Both the position numbers and the translations under genes were made by a program. Positions 49,219-62,785 of a stretch of DNA of 64,000 nucleotides are shown here, one piece after another. Position 1 is the first letter of the stretch; each line of letters opens with the position of its first letter. Below the pieces are notes generated by a model. It searched no databases. It was given only the letters and a program-made list of their open reading frames with translations, and was not told the origin of the DNA. This DNA is from Callaeas wilsoni (lineage: Eukaryota > Chordata > Aves > Passeriformes > Callaeidae), in NCBI GenBank assembly GCA_013398955.1, contig VWPU01004879.1, positions 83,391-147,390 on the forward strand, written 5' to 3'.

Positions 49219-50575
49219 CATGGAAAACAGTCCTTTGGAGAAATTTTCTTACTTTTTATATCCTTTGGTTTAGGGTATTACGTGTTAGATATGTTTAAGC
49301 ACACTTTAATTATTGATCTATTTCTGACCTTTACACTCATTCCCTCTTCTATAATGCATGTTCATTAGCAATACCACTCTAGCTCTTTTGGCTGGCTAGT
49401 TAATGTTAGTTTTCTTTATCAGGAACTGGAAAAATTTCTCCCTTCTCTACAGATGGGGATTATGTAAAATATAAACTCCACATTTGTGCTCCTTTGTGTA
49501 CATATAAAAGCTTTAAAAAGTCTAAATCTTTCTAGGACGCAAGGTAAATATGTTTATTTTTTTAATAGAGGAATGGCAATTATAAATTTTGAAATAGATT
49601 AGGGAAATCTTTGTAAATCAATTTTGGAGGTACTATCAGGTTTAAAGTATCATCTCATGACTTATCAGAATACTTTTAATTGAAATATAGATTTTTGGTA
49701 GAAGTTCCTTGTATGTTTTCTCCCTGAAGCATGCACTGTTACAATTGTATTATTTAGGCAATCTGGATTTGAAACTGACAAAAATTAATGGCATTTTTAA
49801 CAATTCAGAGGATTTGATGTAACATCTTTTCTCATATGCAGGTGATCCTCAGAGAAGTTGATCATATTTTAAATTATGGGTTTGCTTTTGACAAACCTCT
49901 AAATTAACAGGGAAGAAATACCAGAGTAATCAAACAATAAGGGCATGCATTTACGAACAGGAACAGATCTGTGTTAGCTTTGCCTACTGTTAAACCTTGT
50001 GGAAAATCAGCCAATTTAAGCACACATGAAACTGCATTAAGCTGCACCTCTTGCAAAAATCATATCCCTATGGTTTATTTTTCCTATTCCAAGTTGTTTA
50101 AACTCAGGATTCAACACTAGAAAAATTTTACTTTCAGTATCATTCAATAAGACAGATTTGTTAGACTGACCATCACAATAATGAAAATGTACAAATTTTT
50201 GTTGACAACTTTATAGTCTTATGTCATGGACAAAGGATATTTCTGCTTTATGACCAGTTTCTCAAATTTCTCAGAACTGTTAAGTGTCATTCTTTTTTTA
50301 GCCTGCCTTTCTCATTTTCATTTGAATTTTTGCTGAACTTTCCCCCAGAAGATATTTCTTTTATCATAAATTTCAATGGTACATTCCCAGTGTGGAGCAG
50401 TGAAAGGGTTAAGGAGGTTTTGGTACCAAATGTGTACTCAGAAGAGTTAAGAAAGCTTTGAGTGGTTATGGCTTTAAAATTTAAGTGAAACTGGAAATTC
50501 CTCTTGTATATCAAACCAAAATTAGATCAGTTTTAAGAATTCCAGCCTTGAACAGAAAACTGGTGGAACAATCTT

Positions 50576-50614
50576 GAAAAATATTTTCTGTGTTTTGTTA
50601 GTCACAAGATGAAA
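50576..50614 (+). repeat. Direct repeat copy 1
   Basis: A 39-base segment matching 51201-51239 at about 35 of 39 positions, with the exact shared core TTTTGTTAGTCAC. The copies are 625 bases apart. Similarity fades outside. Confidence 0.7.
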
Positions 50615-50914
50615 ACAGAAAAGCCTCTAATAATTAAGTGCTTTTGTTGCTATTATCAAGTGTTGCTTGACTGTGAAGTTAGCTGCTTTCTGATTCATTG
50701 GGTAAACATTTAATTACTTACCTGGTATGGCCAGTAAGAGTTCTGAGAATGAGCTAGAAAAGGAGACTATTCATTCTGAGGCAAATGGCTTTCAGTAGAA
50801 AAGAATTGCTGTCTAAGTTATGTTTCGTCTCAAGTATTATTGTGGCCTGGTGGGAGCATTCTAAAATGATATGAAATTCTCTATTTGTGTGAAGACAGGT
50901 TTTCTATATTACTT

Positions 50915-50937
50915 AAAAAAAAAAAAAAAAAAAAAAN
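50915..50937. other. A22 homopolymer ending in one unresolved base (N)
   Basis: Twenty-two A are followed by the only N in the window. The assembler or polisher failed at the end of the homopolymer. The true tract length is uncertain, and sequence may be missing here. Confidence 0.95.
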
Positions 50938-51200
50938 GCTTTATCTTTGAATGGAATGCATCTAATGAAAGATATTTAATTTGTAAACAGATGAAAGATG
51001 CAGAACTTGAATGTTACAAAAAACAGGAGTATCACTAAATTTAGGCTTCCTGAAACCCAAATTTTATTCCCTCATTTAGTTGATCAGGCTTTTTAAATAA
51101 AACACACACTGATTCTAAAAATTTTGTTTCTAGAAGAAAAAACTATGCTACTTTTTTCCGAAATAAAGTCTTAGGAGAATGAGAAATACAACGAGAAAGT

Positions 51201-51239
51201 GAAAAACATTTTTTGTATTTTGTTAGTCACCAGATGAAA
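51201..51239 (+). repeat. Direct repeat copy 2
   Basis: The partner of 50576-50614, with four differences. No known repeat family was recognised in either copy. Confidence 0.7.
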
Positions 51240-54200
51240 GCATTTTGTGAAACAGCAGGTTAGTGGTCTTTACTGTCTCTCAGAAGAGATCCTCTTCTTT
51301 CAGGTTAAGTGTTTGTTCCTTGAGAAAAATTGTCTTGACACCTGGTTAGACCATCTGTCCTTGCAGTTCTGTTTCCTCTGTGCTCTTAAAATGTCTTTGG
51401 ATGTCAGTTTGTGAAATGTGGAATATTACTTTAAAAATAGTAAAAATATAATAGCTCATATGTCCATAGTCATATGTAGCCTAGCAACCTAGTAAATGCG
51501 GTACTGCATTAAGCTAACAACAGAGGCCACAAAGCTTATTACACCTTTTTAAAACGTTGGCCTGCCTGGAATTGTGTTTGCTCTTATTTAGCAGATACAA
51601 AAATTACCTAAGGCCCAGACTTATTGACTGTCATTCACCTTGGTTTAGCTGTTGCATCTTGGTTGCATAATGCTTATTACCGTAAAGATTTTTTCTTTTT
51701 AACTCTTAATACTATTAACAATTGTTTCTTATGTACAGAACGAACTATCTGTGACCCTTGAGTATAATGCAGTGTAGTGGAATATTCTCTATGGTGTGAC
51801 AGCAGTAGACTTCAAAGTACAGGCACAAGATAATACTGGAATTGTGAAGAGCTGACAAGTGGTCACTTACTGATGCAATCTTGGGAACTGCAATTTTAGT
51901 TGTAATAAGAAACTCAAAGAACAAGTATTCAAAATGTGTAAAACACATGATACAGCAAATTTGCATGGAACAAGTGAATAAAGTACAAGTAATTTCTCTG
52001 TGTTTGACAACATGCTGCAAGTGGACCTAAGAGTGAGGAAAAAGAAACCATGAGCACTGCAGTCCTCCTGGAAAAGTATTTTGTGTACTGATGGTCTTTT
52101 CTACACTCTCACGGAAGAAACCCATTTACCTGAGTACCCAGAAGGTAGAAAGTTAAGCACAACACATGGAAAAGGTGTGTAATTCGCAAATTATGAAGGG
52201 AGGTACACCTAAGTTATCCAATAAATGCTCTACTTGGTCATTGATTACATGTTGTGAAATAAATGAGAGGCCTGTGACCTCCCACCTCAATCCTTTACAC
52301 CTTAAGTTGAAATTCCACAGTTTTATGACTAGGTTAAGTTCCCGGGTGCAGTCTGAAAGAGCATCCTAATTATGAACTACTTTAGGAAATTAATAGAACA
52401 TTCATTATCTACTCCATTATGAGAAGGTCAGAGAACACCAAACAACTCTCTATACAATTGTGTTGTCTTTTAATGCTAAATTCAGATCTTGGCTATACCT
52501 TTGAAACTCAGGTAAAGAAAACTACACAGCAGTAGATCTAATTTTGTATACTTCACAAAGTATTAAATCAATTAGAATGTTTCAAGTATGGAGGAAGTAC
52601 TTTATTTTACTTTCTCAGCGGCTTCCACCTGATATTTCAAAGATTTATTCCAAAATAAAATTCAGAAAAGAAACCTATTTTTCATGCTACTCAAAGCTAG
52701 CTTGAATAATTTGATGTTTTCCTGGTTTATGTATTGCAATATGGAGTATTTTTTGTCCTAGGAGTGACATGTTCTTTATGTCCTTTACTAGTATACTCCC
52801 TACAAAAACAAAAACAAGCCAAATTTTGCTCAGAGAATTTGTATTGCATATAGGGGAAAATAAAAAAAAAAAAAAAGAACCACACCACATTCCTAATACA
52901 AATAAACGTAAAACAACATGGACTAAATCTCTTCAGTCCACAGACCAACAATCGTAGATATCGTGCCTTGAAACAATAAACATGTCTTTCTTTGAGAAAT
53001 GTCTTTTCTAAAACTAAATTGTGTTATTGAAGGCAACTAAATGTTTATATTTCCTAGAATTTAAAGTTAGACCTACAAATCTTACATCTAAACTCTTAGA
53101 AATTAGAGGGGGACAAGTGGGAAATGTGCTTATACTTTTGCATTGAAGATTAACAATTTTTTCTCTCTCCTGCTTTTTAAAGCCTGCTTTCAATATGTGC
53201 AGTAGAATTTGAATAGAATATGTGAAATATCCATTAAAACTACTATTAGAACTATTTGTGACAACACACAGAGGGTTGAAAAGCCTCTCTAATGTATTCA
53301 GGCAAGGAGAGAGGCACACAGTTTGAGAAGGTATGTATTAGCAAAGATTATAAACACTTCAGAAAAGTTTTTCAATGTAACATTTTTATCATGTTTATTG
53401 GAAATGTTTGTCCTAAAGCATAAAATCGTTTCGCTCTGTCTCTTCCGTAACCACAGTTTTTCAGTGATAAGAATAAATTAGCTGTGTAGGCGTGTCTGCT
53501 GTACTCTGACAGTAACTTCTATGAAGATCAGAAAGACCATAGCCTTGTCATCGCAGATATTCCTCTAGGGGGAAAAAAAAAATCCTAAGTAACTATCAAG
53601 AGAGAGCATGACTTTAACTCAGTTTCCACTAAAGCCTTATCCATTCGCTCCAGCACAACACAGACTTCAAAACAACAGGTAATTTGTTGAATTACAGTAC
53701 ATGCTGTCTCTCTGTTCTGTGAGAATCCATTAAGCTCAATTAGTACTTCTGTTTCCATAGAGCCTTTAATAACCCTTTTCTCAAAGTATTTTGCAAAGAC
53801 TAATACTCTACATTTTCCTGACACTTACAAATCAGTTTTTTGTCATTTTTTACTTCTATATAATCACTAACATTCTAAAATTTATGTTCTGAATTATCCT
53901 GGGGCAAATAACTTAGCATATTCATTTAGGATGCTTAATAACATAACAAAGCTCTGGTCAGATGACTTCTTCCTCCTGCCAAGATTGAAGGTTTGAGTAG
54001 AAGCATCTGGCTAAAATTCCATCAACTATCTGAGAGGTTGGTGAGAAGGAGTAGGCAATTAAATGAATTCATTCAATTAATTTTACTTTTCATATGCATA
54101 CCTGAGTACCTGGGGATGTTTTAATGGGCTTGAAGTGTGGGTATTTTATTGTTGTTGGGTACTTTTGTTTATTTTTGTTTGAGTTTTTTCTTTGTAAAGG

Positions 54201-54959
54201 CAGGCATGGTACTATAACAATATAATATTTTGTGAGAGCTTCACTCAATTGTCACACCTGACAAATGCAATGAAAAGCCAAAACTTGCTTCACTTTCAGT
54301 AGCATTAAAAATCTGTATTCTTGCACTGCTTTCAGTAAATATTCTCTTTCTACAATTTATGTAGATAAGAATCAAAAGACTACTGATAGGAGATTTTGTG
54401 TATACAAAATCTCTACATTTCTTTCAAAGCTGATTCTTTCTGAAATTGCCAGTGAATTTGTTTTTTACATGAAAGGTAAAATATTTTGTTACAAAACTCA
54501 GATAAAAAAAACAATTAAATCACACTGTGTAGTAGAAAACTTAGATAATATAGAAACAAATACAGAGGGATAAAGTTTTTAGCCAATAATCTCATAGAAT
54601 ACTGTGGTTTATCGCACATTTTGTTGGAATTTTGAACTCATTCTAATGAATTCACAAAACCAAAATACAGTAATACGTCTATTTTCCATTTGATCATTGG
54701 CTGGCATGTGATCATAATTTATATATAGAAAATTTTGCGAAATATTGAACAGATGTGAAGAACATTCCTGTGTCTTCATCCTGCTCATTTGCTTAGGAAT
54801 GACAAGCTACACAGCTGCAGTATATCCTTGCTTAAAATGGTGAATGATGACACTCCACTCCTGTATATGATGTGCAGAAGTACTTCTGCTGATCTGAGAG
54901 GGGCAAAACAACTTGTATATTCTGTTCAAATTCATGAGCTTTCTTTCTGTTAAAATTAA

Positions 54960-55052
54960 CTCCAAACAAACGGAAAACAAAAAACAATCAACCAAAACCA
55001 AAAAACAACAAAACCAACCAACCAACCAAAACCCCAAAACACCACCAAAAGC
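54960..55052. repeat. A/C-only tract with (CCAA)n core
   Basis: Almost pure A and C. CCAA is repeated in succession at 55013-55028, followed by CCCC. It is the reverse-complement form of the G/T tract at 48995-49218, so the quadruplex-capable strand is the minus strand here. The 74-codon + and 76-codon - frames are low-complexity artefacts. Confidence 0.85.
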
Positions 55053-58000
55053 CTCCCAACTCTGTGCATGGAGCTGTACTCACATGAAATTCAGCAACTT
55101 TACTAAAATTCAGTTATGCTTGTTGTCTCAATTTTAGTAGATGTTATCTGAACATCAGTAAAGAGAGAACTGATTTTGTAACTTGGTGATGCTGGCATTG
55201 TCTCTGTTCTAAGACTTTAGTGTTACTGTATCCAGATATGCATATTAGACTAATTTCTTTACTTTCCGCAATCTGCAAAACTTTTGTAAATAAAACACTC
55301 AGGAATTTCAAGACCAGTCAGTATTGCTCATACTCCTTGCTGGTGTAACAGTAGAATATTTATTGACTCCAAGAGGAGCATAGTTTGATAATAATGCATT
55401 TTTCAGTCCTCCTCTCCCAGCTAAATCCTGCATCCTTTTAGGTAGCTCTTCTGTAAAGAGCATGACTGTAAGCTCCGTACCTTAAATTTAAACACATCTG
55501 CCATCTGACTTACTCATCTAAAAATCTACTACAATAAAAGAGCCTTCTGATTCATAATTTAAGGAAGTCTTTAGAGGAAACTATTACATTTGTCTCTAAA
55601 TGATAAGTGATAAGAAAGGGATAGTTATTTTAGATTGCCTCTGTCAAAGAAAAATGCAATATAAAAGCACTACAATCTTAAAGAAATACATGTGAAAAGC
55701 TAAAATAATGTAGCCATTACATTACTACTTAATTTTTCATGAAAATTCTGCAGATACTGTAAAAAAAATAAGTGAAGTCTTTTAGGCAAGTCCATCAAAT
55801 TGTAAATGATGACAAAGAGCATTGCAAAACCTGTGGGGGAACAAAAGAAACACACATCTTTGCACAATTGTGGCTATTAAAAATAATGTTTAAAACATAG
55901 TGGTTGCATCACAAAGTTTATTTTCTGATGCCTTGCAATTTCTGTAATTAGTCTCTTCTAATAGTGTAAGACATTAATTTTTAAAATTTTCTATGTATTT
56001 ATATTACCTACTGAGGTAAAATTTACAAAAGCAGTGGACTGTGTGGTTTATATCTTGCTTCAAAGACCACTCAATGTTCCGTTTGAATGACTAGGAGCTT
56101 ATCTTGAACCATGCCTTAGAATGAGTTTTTGGTTTTAATGAAGACAGATTCATAGTTGAAAATTTTTAAGTGAAATTTTGGTATTTATAAATGAAGTTTT
56201 TAGGAGAAGAGAAAGATAATGGACATAAACTATCTAAATATTTTTTTCATATATCATTGTGGAATGAGATGGTACTGAAATAGTCAATGACAACTTAAAA
56301 GCTACCTAAAAATTGCTTTTAAACTATTTGTTAGTGTTTTGACCTATAACTGATAAGTGCAATTTCTGTAGTCTCCAGATAAATAGGTATCAATAAAGCG
56401 GGTAATTCCAAGGGAGATATAAAGAAATTCATCGTGGTAGTTCAAAAGGAACTTGAAGAATTCAGAAAGTCTTGAGTATAAAATGAAAGAAGCAAGATAT
56501 AGTCAGCTACTTTAAAAAACAAACATAACCCATTTTTTTTTCTCATTTGACTGTGTTTCTTAAATTGTAGTTGTCTTTATCATTTTTCTTCTGTAATTTT
56601 TCAAGCCTCTCAACTTGATATGGAATCTAAAATTTTAGTTTATTTTAAGTTTAATGAACTAATGAGTTGTGGATTAACCCATGATGTTCTAAGTAGTTTG
56701 GAGTCCTGTTTTATTGCTTTTCATAATCTGTTTAAAGCCCTGTTTGGTGGCAAGAGACATACTCCTCACTCTCAAAATAAGGATTAATTAAGAACATTAT
56801 TTTCATCATCTGCATTTACCTCAGTTTTAAAAAGATTTGTGCTTTATTAAGTAGTCTGAAAATACTTGTTGCCTTAAAGAGTGAAGAATCTTAGCATCTG
56901 CCTTGAAATTGGTCTTAGCATTTGTGTAGACATTTATACTCTAGATGGACATTTTACACTGCTTCTTGAATTATCACTTTTATGTCTGTGTACAGATACT
57001 GATGCCTTTCTAAGGGGCTGCTTATTGGTGTTTACTTTTTATGATAGTTTTGATGAACTGGGAAACCTTTCCAACAAACAAATTTTTTTTTGAAGTACAA
57101 GTCACTTTAAAAGACTGTGAAGGACTGGAATATAGTCATGCTATAGATGCAAATTATTCACTGGCCTTTGGAACAGATTGACATCCACTGAAATTCGTGT
57201 TCAAACTTTGTTCGACTGCTTTAGCTTACAAGCATTCACTGTTCCTGCTCTGCTTCTGCCCAAAGAAAACTGAAATAAGGGAAAAATGCTGCCACTGAAA
57301 CATGTAGCAGATTTCAAATGATGCAAAAAGGAGGACCAACAGCCAGTGTTAAATGTTGATGTCTTCCAGATTGCAGACAATATAGGGCACCCTCTTAAGG
57401 CTAAAGCAGCAGGAGTGATCATGGATCTGGTCTTCTGCAGGGAATTGCTACATAACCAAAAATTGCATCCCTTGTTCTTCTGTTGCTCCTGTTTTATTTC
57501 TCTAAAACACCTCTGTGTTTTTCCAAAAGTACACTGCTTGCAGGGAGACAATACTACATCAAAATGAAGCCAGCCCGTTATGGGCTGTTTACAGATGAAA
57601 GGGTAAAAAAGTTCTATATCTTTATTCATAATACCAATGGCTTTCACGTAAATTCTTTATTTAGAGTGTTTTTGTATCTTTGTACATTTGTGGATCTAAT
57701 ATTGTATAAATGAATACATTTCTAACAGCCACAAGGGTACTGTTTTGGTTACTCAAATTCTTTCTCAGCAAAATGTATATTTCTATGTATCATGAAATGC
57801 TTTGAATGTATGAGTTTGTACAATCTAGAAACTAAAGTGTCAAAAATCAGTGTGAAGAGATAATTTAAATAAATCAGGGTTTTTTCAGCTATTTTTCATC
57901 TGCTTCCTATTTGTACACTTCAGCTCCTATCCAAAGATTTAACAGAACTTTAACTTCTATATAATAATTTTCCGTATCCATCTGCAATTATTTCCACTCA

Positions 58001-61000
58001 GAAGATTAAATAGCTTCACAAATTGCTGCCATTTTTCTACATATGCACATGCACAGCTGCTAGAGCTACTAGTCCTTAAAAAAAAAAGTGCCTAAAAATA
58101 AAACCTGAAAAAGAATTCATAAACTTAAAAGAGACTTATATTGGATAAAATATTTTTATGTCAACATCCTATAATTTCTAAATATTAAAATATTTAAAGC
58201 TTTACTATTAAAAGCTTTAAAAACACATTCGATAGTGTCACCTACTAAACTTATGTGCAAGGTAAATTATTTCAAATAGAATATCATATCGTTATTATAG
58301 AATTTACAGCTTCCTATTTGCTATCCACTAAACAATGTAATTTGAGTTTCAAAAGCCACAATGTTAAATGCATATGCAGAACTGTTTACTACAGATCACC
58401 TTGCCAACACACTTACATTTCTGATGGCAAAATTAGGATGTTGTGTACAGCATAAGGACAAGTCTAAGAGATATAACTAGAAATATTGAATTTTATTGAT
58501 TGCTACTGTCTCATTTTACAAGCAGAAGGAATTCTTTAATTTCCAGAAAGTATAAGAATTGTACTTGGATTTAAGAAAAAATATTCTGTAATGTTTTATT
58601 TAAAATAAGTGGTAGCCTTTTTTTTTTTTTTTTTTTACTGCTAAGGAAAAAGAATTAAAACATTAAGAGATTTATACATTTCACAAATATTATAACTCAG
58701 TTTTTAAGCTTTTTTGGATGCATAGGTTCATGCTACGTTTTAAGCAGACATACAGTCCCTCAGAAGAAATATCCAAAACCTCTATTTTTTTTTTTTAATC
58801 TGCTTCTACTTCTTGTCCTCATAGTAATCATGACCCCAAAGCAGACTGTGTACAAGGTCCCAGACCTACCAGAGCTTCTAAACCAGCCTTTGCCACTATA
58901 ATTTGCATGGCTTTTTACAATTGCCAGAACTCTTGACAGATCAGGCTTTGAATACTTACCAGGAGTTTCTTCACAAGGAATGAAGAACATTGTCAGACAC
59001 AGGCAGGAAAATGGATGTTTATTAAAATCAATGCTTTCTTCCATGTGGCTTGTTAAGCGAAGTGGGATGACACAATTTGTTGAATGTTGGACATAATTCC
59101 TCCTTCATCATGCACCTCCCATTACTGGCTGCACCAACACCTGAAGCACGATTTGGTCTTCTCCCTTTTTAATATGATAGCAAACAGTTCTGTGTCTGAC
59201 TCATCATTCTCATTTGGGACACTTAGCAGCAGGACCAGAAGTTGTCCATAACACAAGACTTGCCAGGTGTTCAAGTAGTACTTGCCTTCTGGCTTCTTTC
59301 AAAATTTTCCTGAGCAGTGGATATTCTGAGAACCTCAGATAGCTTCATGTTTTCACATAAAGTTTATTGGCCATTGGTGGTCAGAGTTACTGCTGTTATC
59401 TACCTAGCAGATGTCACTGCCACCCAACCTTTGTGCTTTTTCTTCAGCTTCTCTCATTGCAGATATCATCAAGACTATCATAAGAGGAAAACAAAAAAAA
59501 TTGAAGACTCACAGGAACTACAAAAGTATGTGTCATTATAGTCTAATATGGATTGTTTGTCCTAAGTATTAATTTCTGGTCACTTGATAATAAAAAATTT
59601 TCTATTAGTCCATCTGACAATGGATCTTGAAGAGATGCCAAAGTTTGCAATTTAGCTGAAAAGAATTCACCAATGCTTTAGTATCTGAGGCTCCATTTCC
59701 CCACTGGAAGACTCCAGGAGCAAAAAAATATCATAGATTTGATTTGGGGTTTTGTTTTTTCCTTTTCAATTATTTTTTCACATGAATTACGAAAATAACA
59801 CCTGTAACTGGTAAATTGGACATTACTGATGGGTTTTGCCTAATATGACTTAAATATTAGAAATCCACAGAAAGCTGTAACACAAGCTGACATCTTAAGC
59901 AGTTGTTTTGGTGAATTTGCTCTAGAAAAATCCAGATTTAAAAAAATTCCAACAGCAATCAATGACTAAAAATAATTAAGCACACAGGGGAATAGACAGC
60001 AGGGTCTTGGCAATGTTATTCTCCTATTGTTTGTTCTGTCAAACAAATTCAGGCTTGAGGGGTTTTGGATTTGTATCAAATATTTGGAAACAATCCTGTC
60101 CATTTCCTCGCTGCATCTGATTTTCCGCTTGTTACCAAATAGGGCATAACATCTGAGAATTCCTCTCTCACAGTGAGATTTTTTGGGCTTGAAAATTAGA
60201 AATGGTGAAAACATGAATGACTTAGTTGCTTCTGAAAGCAATATTGCCAGAAGAAAAAAGAATATTTAAGTATATGTGGCAAAACAAGTGTTATTTAAAA
60301 AGGTTTAGTGTAAGTAATCAGTTTTTGGAAACACTCTGGAGACCTTGCTACTTAAATGCAGAACTGATAACAGCCATTTCTTTATAGAAACTCATATAAA
60401 GATCATACTCACAAAAATGATGTTACCAAATAGATGTTTTGAGCTGTCTGCCATGAGAGGTGTAGTCCTGATGTACTAGAATTCCACTTTTAACTGCTAC
60501 TCTCTCAATATTAACATGCTGTATAATTAAACAAATAAATGGAAAAATTTAGGCTAGTGCAGAATTTGTCAGTCTTCTGGCTAAAAAAGTTGACTTGTCT
60601 AGGAGCTACTGTTATCTATTTTAACCTATATTTTGGGTTTTAAGTAATGCAAAGGCACTGAACAAATGGGGAAGGCACTCATTATTATTTATTTTATAAA
60701 ACTAAATAAAATTTTAATTGAAGTGAGAACAAAATTAAAATGTTAAAGAATAATTTATTCCTTCTGTTCTTCACTAGATCAAATGGATAAAATCTTACCT
60801 AAATACATGCTTCCATACTTGTACGTGAAGTTTTATACTAATATAACTCCAAATATGGCTGTCCAGATAACAATATGGAAACTTGTCCAAATGTAATAAC
60901 TGACTTTAAATAATTATATTCAGTTAAAGACAATTCAAAGCTATATAATTTCTGGGTCATTAAATTATTTTAAAATTGTCGTGGAGCAAGGTAATCAGTA

Positions 61001-62632
61001 TCATGGAGCATGAGAAAAAAAGAGGAAGAGAAGTTTCAGTTGCTAAAAGCAAATACAGAAAATTAAATCTTTTCTTGTGTGAATAGCAGTATTGCTTGGT
61101 AACCTGCAAAGAAGTAAATAGCTTTCCATTTCTGTGAAGATGGAAAGATAAAGAATAACTGCTGTTGGAGAAAATCCAGATTTTCAGTTAAAAGGAGGGC
61201 TTCACACTCTTCACACATGTATTCCTGAAGAGCAGGATATGAAATATCAAATGATCATAGCAGAGTTCAGGGTTTTTTACATGCCGTACGCCCCACCCAT
61301 TAATGCCAGGAGTGATTATAAACTCCGTATTAGACAGAAAGATAACAAGACTTGCAAAAGATTTTTGTTGCTAGTATGTAGGGGGGTTTTTTTAGTATTT
61401 ATAGCAAGTTTTTAAAGATTTTTTAATATTTGAGCTCAACTATTTACTTGTCATATTAAGTTGCACCCACAAAAAATGGCTTAGAAAACAATGAAACAAA
61501 AAGCTAGAGAAGTATAAGGTTTAACCCCTTCCACAGTTCCATCACACAGCTAAAATCTAGTTGTGCCTCTTAAAACTATTACTGTTCAATACCTTCTGCA
61601 ACAATGAGGTGTTTTGGAAGCAACTCATCAGTATAGTATCCAGTTTGAGCAGTACCTAAATGTTTCTGTCTCCGCTGAAGTGAGGCCTTCGTGACCTCTC
61701 TAACAGAGGTAAAATGAAGTAGAAGTAAATGAAGAAACACACGTCTTACAGAATAGGTTTTTGGTCAGGACATTCAGAATTCATATCCAATAGCTTCTTC
61801 ACAGTCAATAGATAATTTAGAAGCTGTATAAATCCTGTCCATTTGTTTTCAAGCCCTTTGCTTTCACTCTTGAAAGGAAGAGAAACAAAAATCTTGTAAC
61901 AGCATTGTCTCCTATAAAGCTTGGTCAGAGTTAGAAACCACTGCACGATTTTAAGTGATCTAAGAAACTGTGGCATAGATTCACTTCATCTTGTAGCTGT
62001 TAGCTTTTGATTTAAGGCTGCTTTATCTTGCCAGAAGTGTAAAGCACAAATGAATAATGATAAATGGGCTATGATGTCATACAGAACTAATGGCTATTCA
62101 GCTGAAAAGTTTAATTAATATTGCACATAAACAATTTTACCTGTCACTGTAGTTCTGACCTTGCAGTTTTCAGGTATGGGCAGATAAGTTAAGAAATAGG
62201 AATACACAATCCAGAAGTAAGGATATTTGTATCCTTGACATGTGACAGGACAGCAATAAAGGTAATTGAAATATATGATGCATTTGGCACTGATGCAGAT
62301 ACCTAATTTTGATGGTGTAGGAGAATGACCGATGTGACATTTTGCTCATTTTCTTCATCTGGAGCTTGTACAATTTCTCAAGAGTAAATGACCTTACAGT
62401 ATTAGATAATATAGTCTTGACCCTGACTGTCATGGAAGCTCAGAGTGTGAACATACAGTCAGCAAAACAGCCCTACTAAAAGTTAGCTACATTTTATGGT
62501 GGGGCAAAAGCAATTAAAAGTTTCAATGATAATGTCTGATGGCCTTGACACCCTCAGTGTTCCCTCAGCTCCTTCTCAGTTTCTGTTCCATCTGCTTCTA
62601 GCATTTTCTGTGTTTCTTAAACATATTTTCAC
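55053..62632. other. Unique AT-rich noncoding DNA, no gene recognised
   Basis: A balanced patch at 57230-57600 carries a 148-codon minus-strand frame and an opposing 73-codon frame; neither peptide is recognised. It may be a conserved element or an unannotated exon or UTR. A T18 run is at about 58619-58636. No retroposon signature was found. Confidence 0.5.
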
Positions 62633-62785
62633 GGAGATGCCACCAGCTGCTCTGAGGGGCTCAGCTGTGCCCTGCAGTGGGTCCCTCGGAGCCAGCTGGA
62701 GCCATTTGTGTGTGACACAGGGCAACCCTGGGCTCTCCTCCCACAGCCCACCCCCAGCCCCTGCTGCCAGTCCTGGGAAATACTC
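62633..62785 (-). mobile_element. Inverted fragment of the same LTR superfamily as 3368-3864
   Basis: GC-rich, against AT-rich flanks. Its reverse complement aligns with the 5' part of the LTR at 3368. The shared order is 'GGTGGGCTGTG' / 'GGTGGCTTCTGTG', then 'GGCTCC', then 'CTGAGCCCCTCAGAG' / 'CTGAGCCGGTCAGAA', then 'GGTGGCATCTC' / 'CATAGCACCTCT'. Only the U3-proximal piece remains. The 97-codon + frame over it is a shadow. Divergence from the first copy is high, so they belong to different subfamilies. Confidence 0.6.

Larger units (their letters stand above)
49219..54959. other. Unique AT-rich noncoding DNA with an unresolved base
   Basis: It contains the A22 run and N at 50915-50937, a diverged direct repeat (50576-50614 and 51201-51239), an A run at about 52862-52876 and a G/T stretch at about 54130-54190. 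No exon or transposon was recognised; open frames up to 101 codons are unremarkable. Confidence 0.5.

Noticed and set aside
48978..49368. Three overlapping phenylalanine/glycine-rich open frames of 65-123 codons
   Set aside because: They are translations of T and G runs in a simple-sequence tract, not genes.
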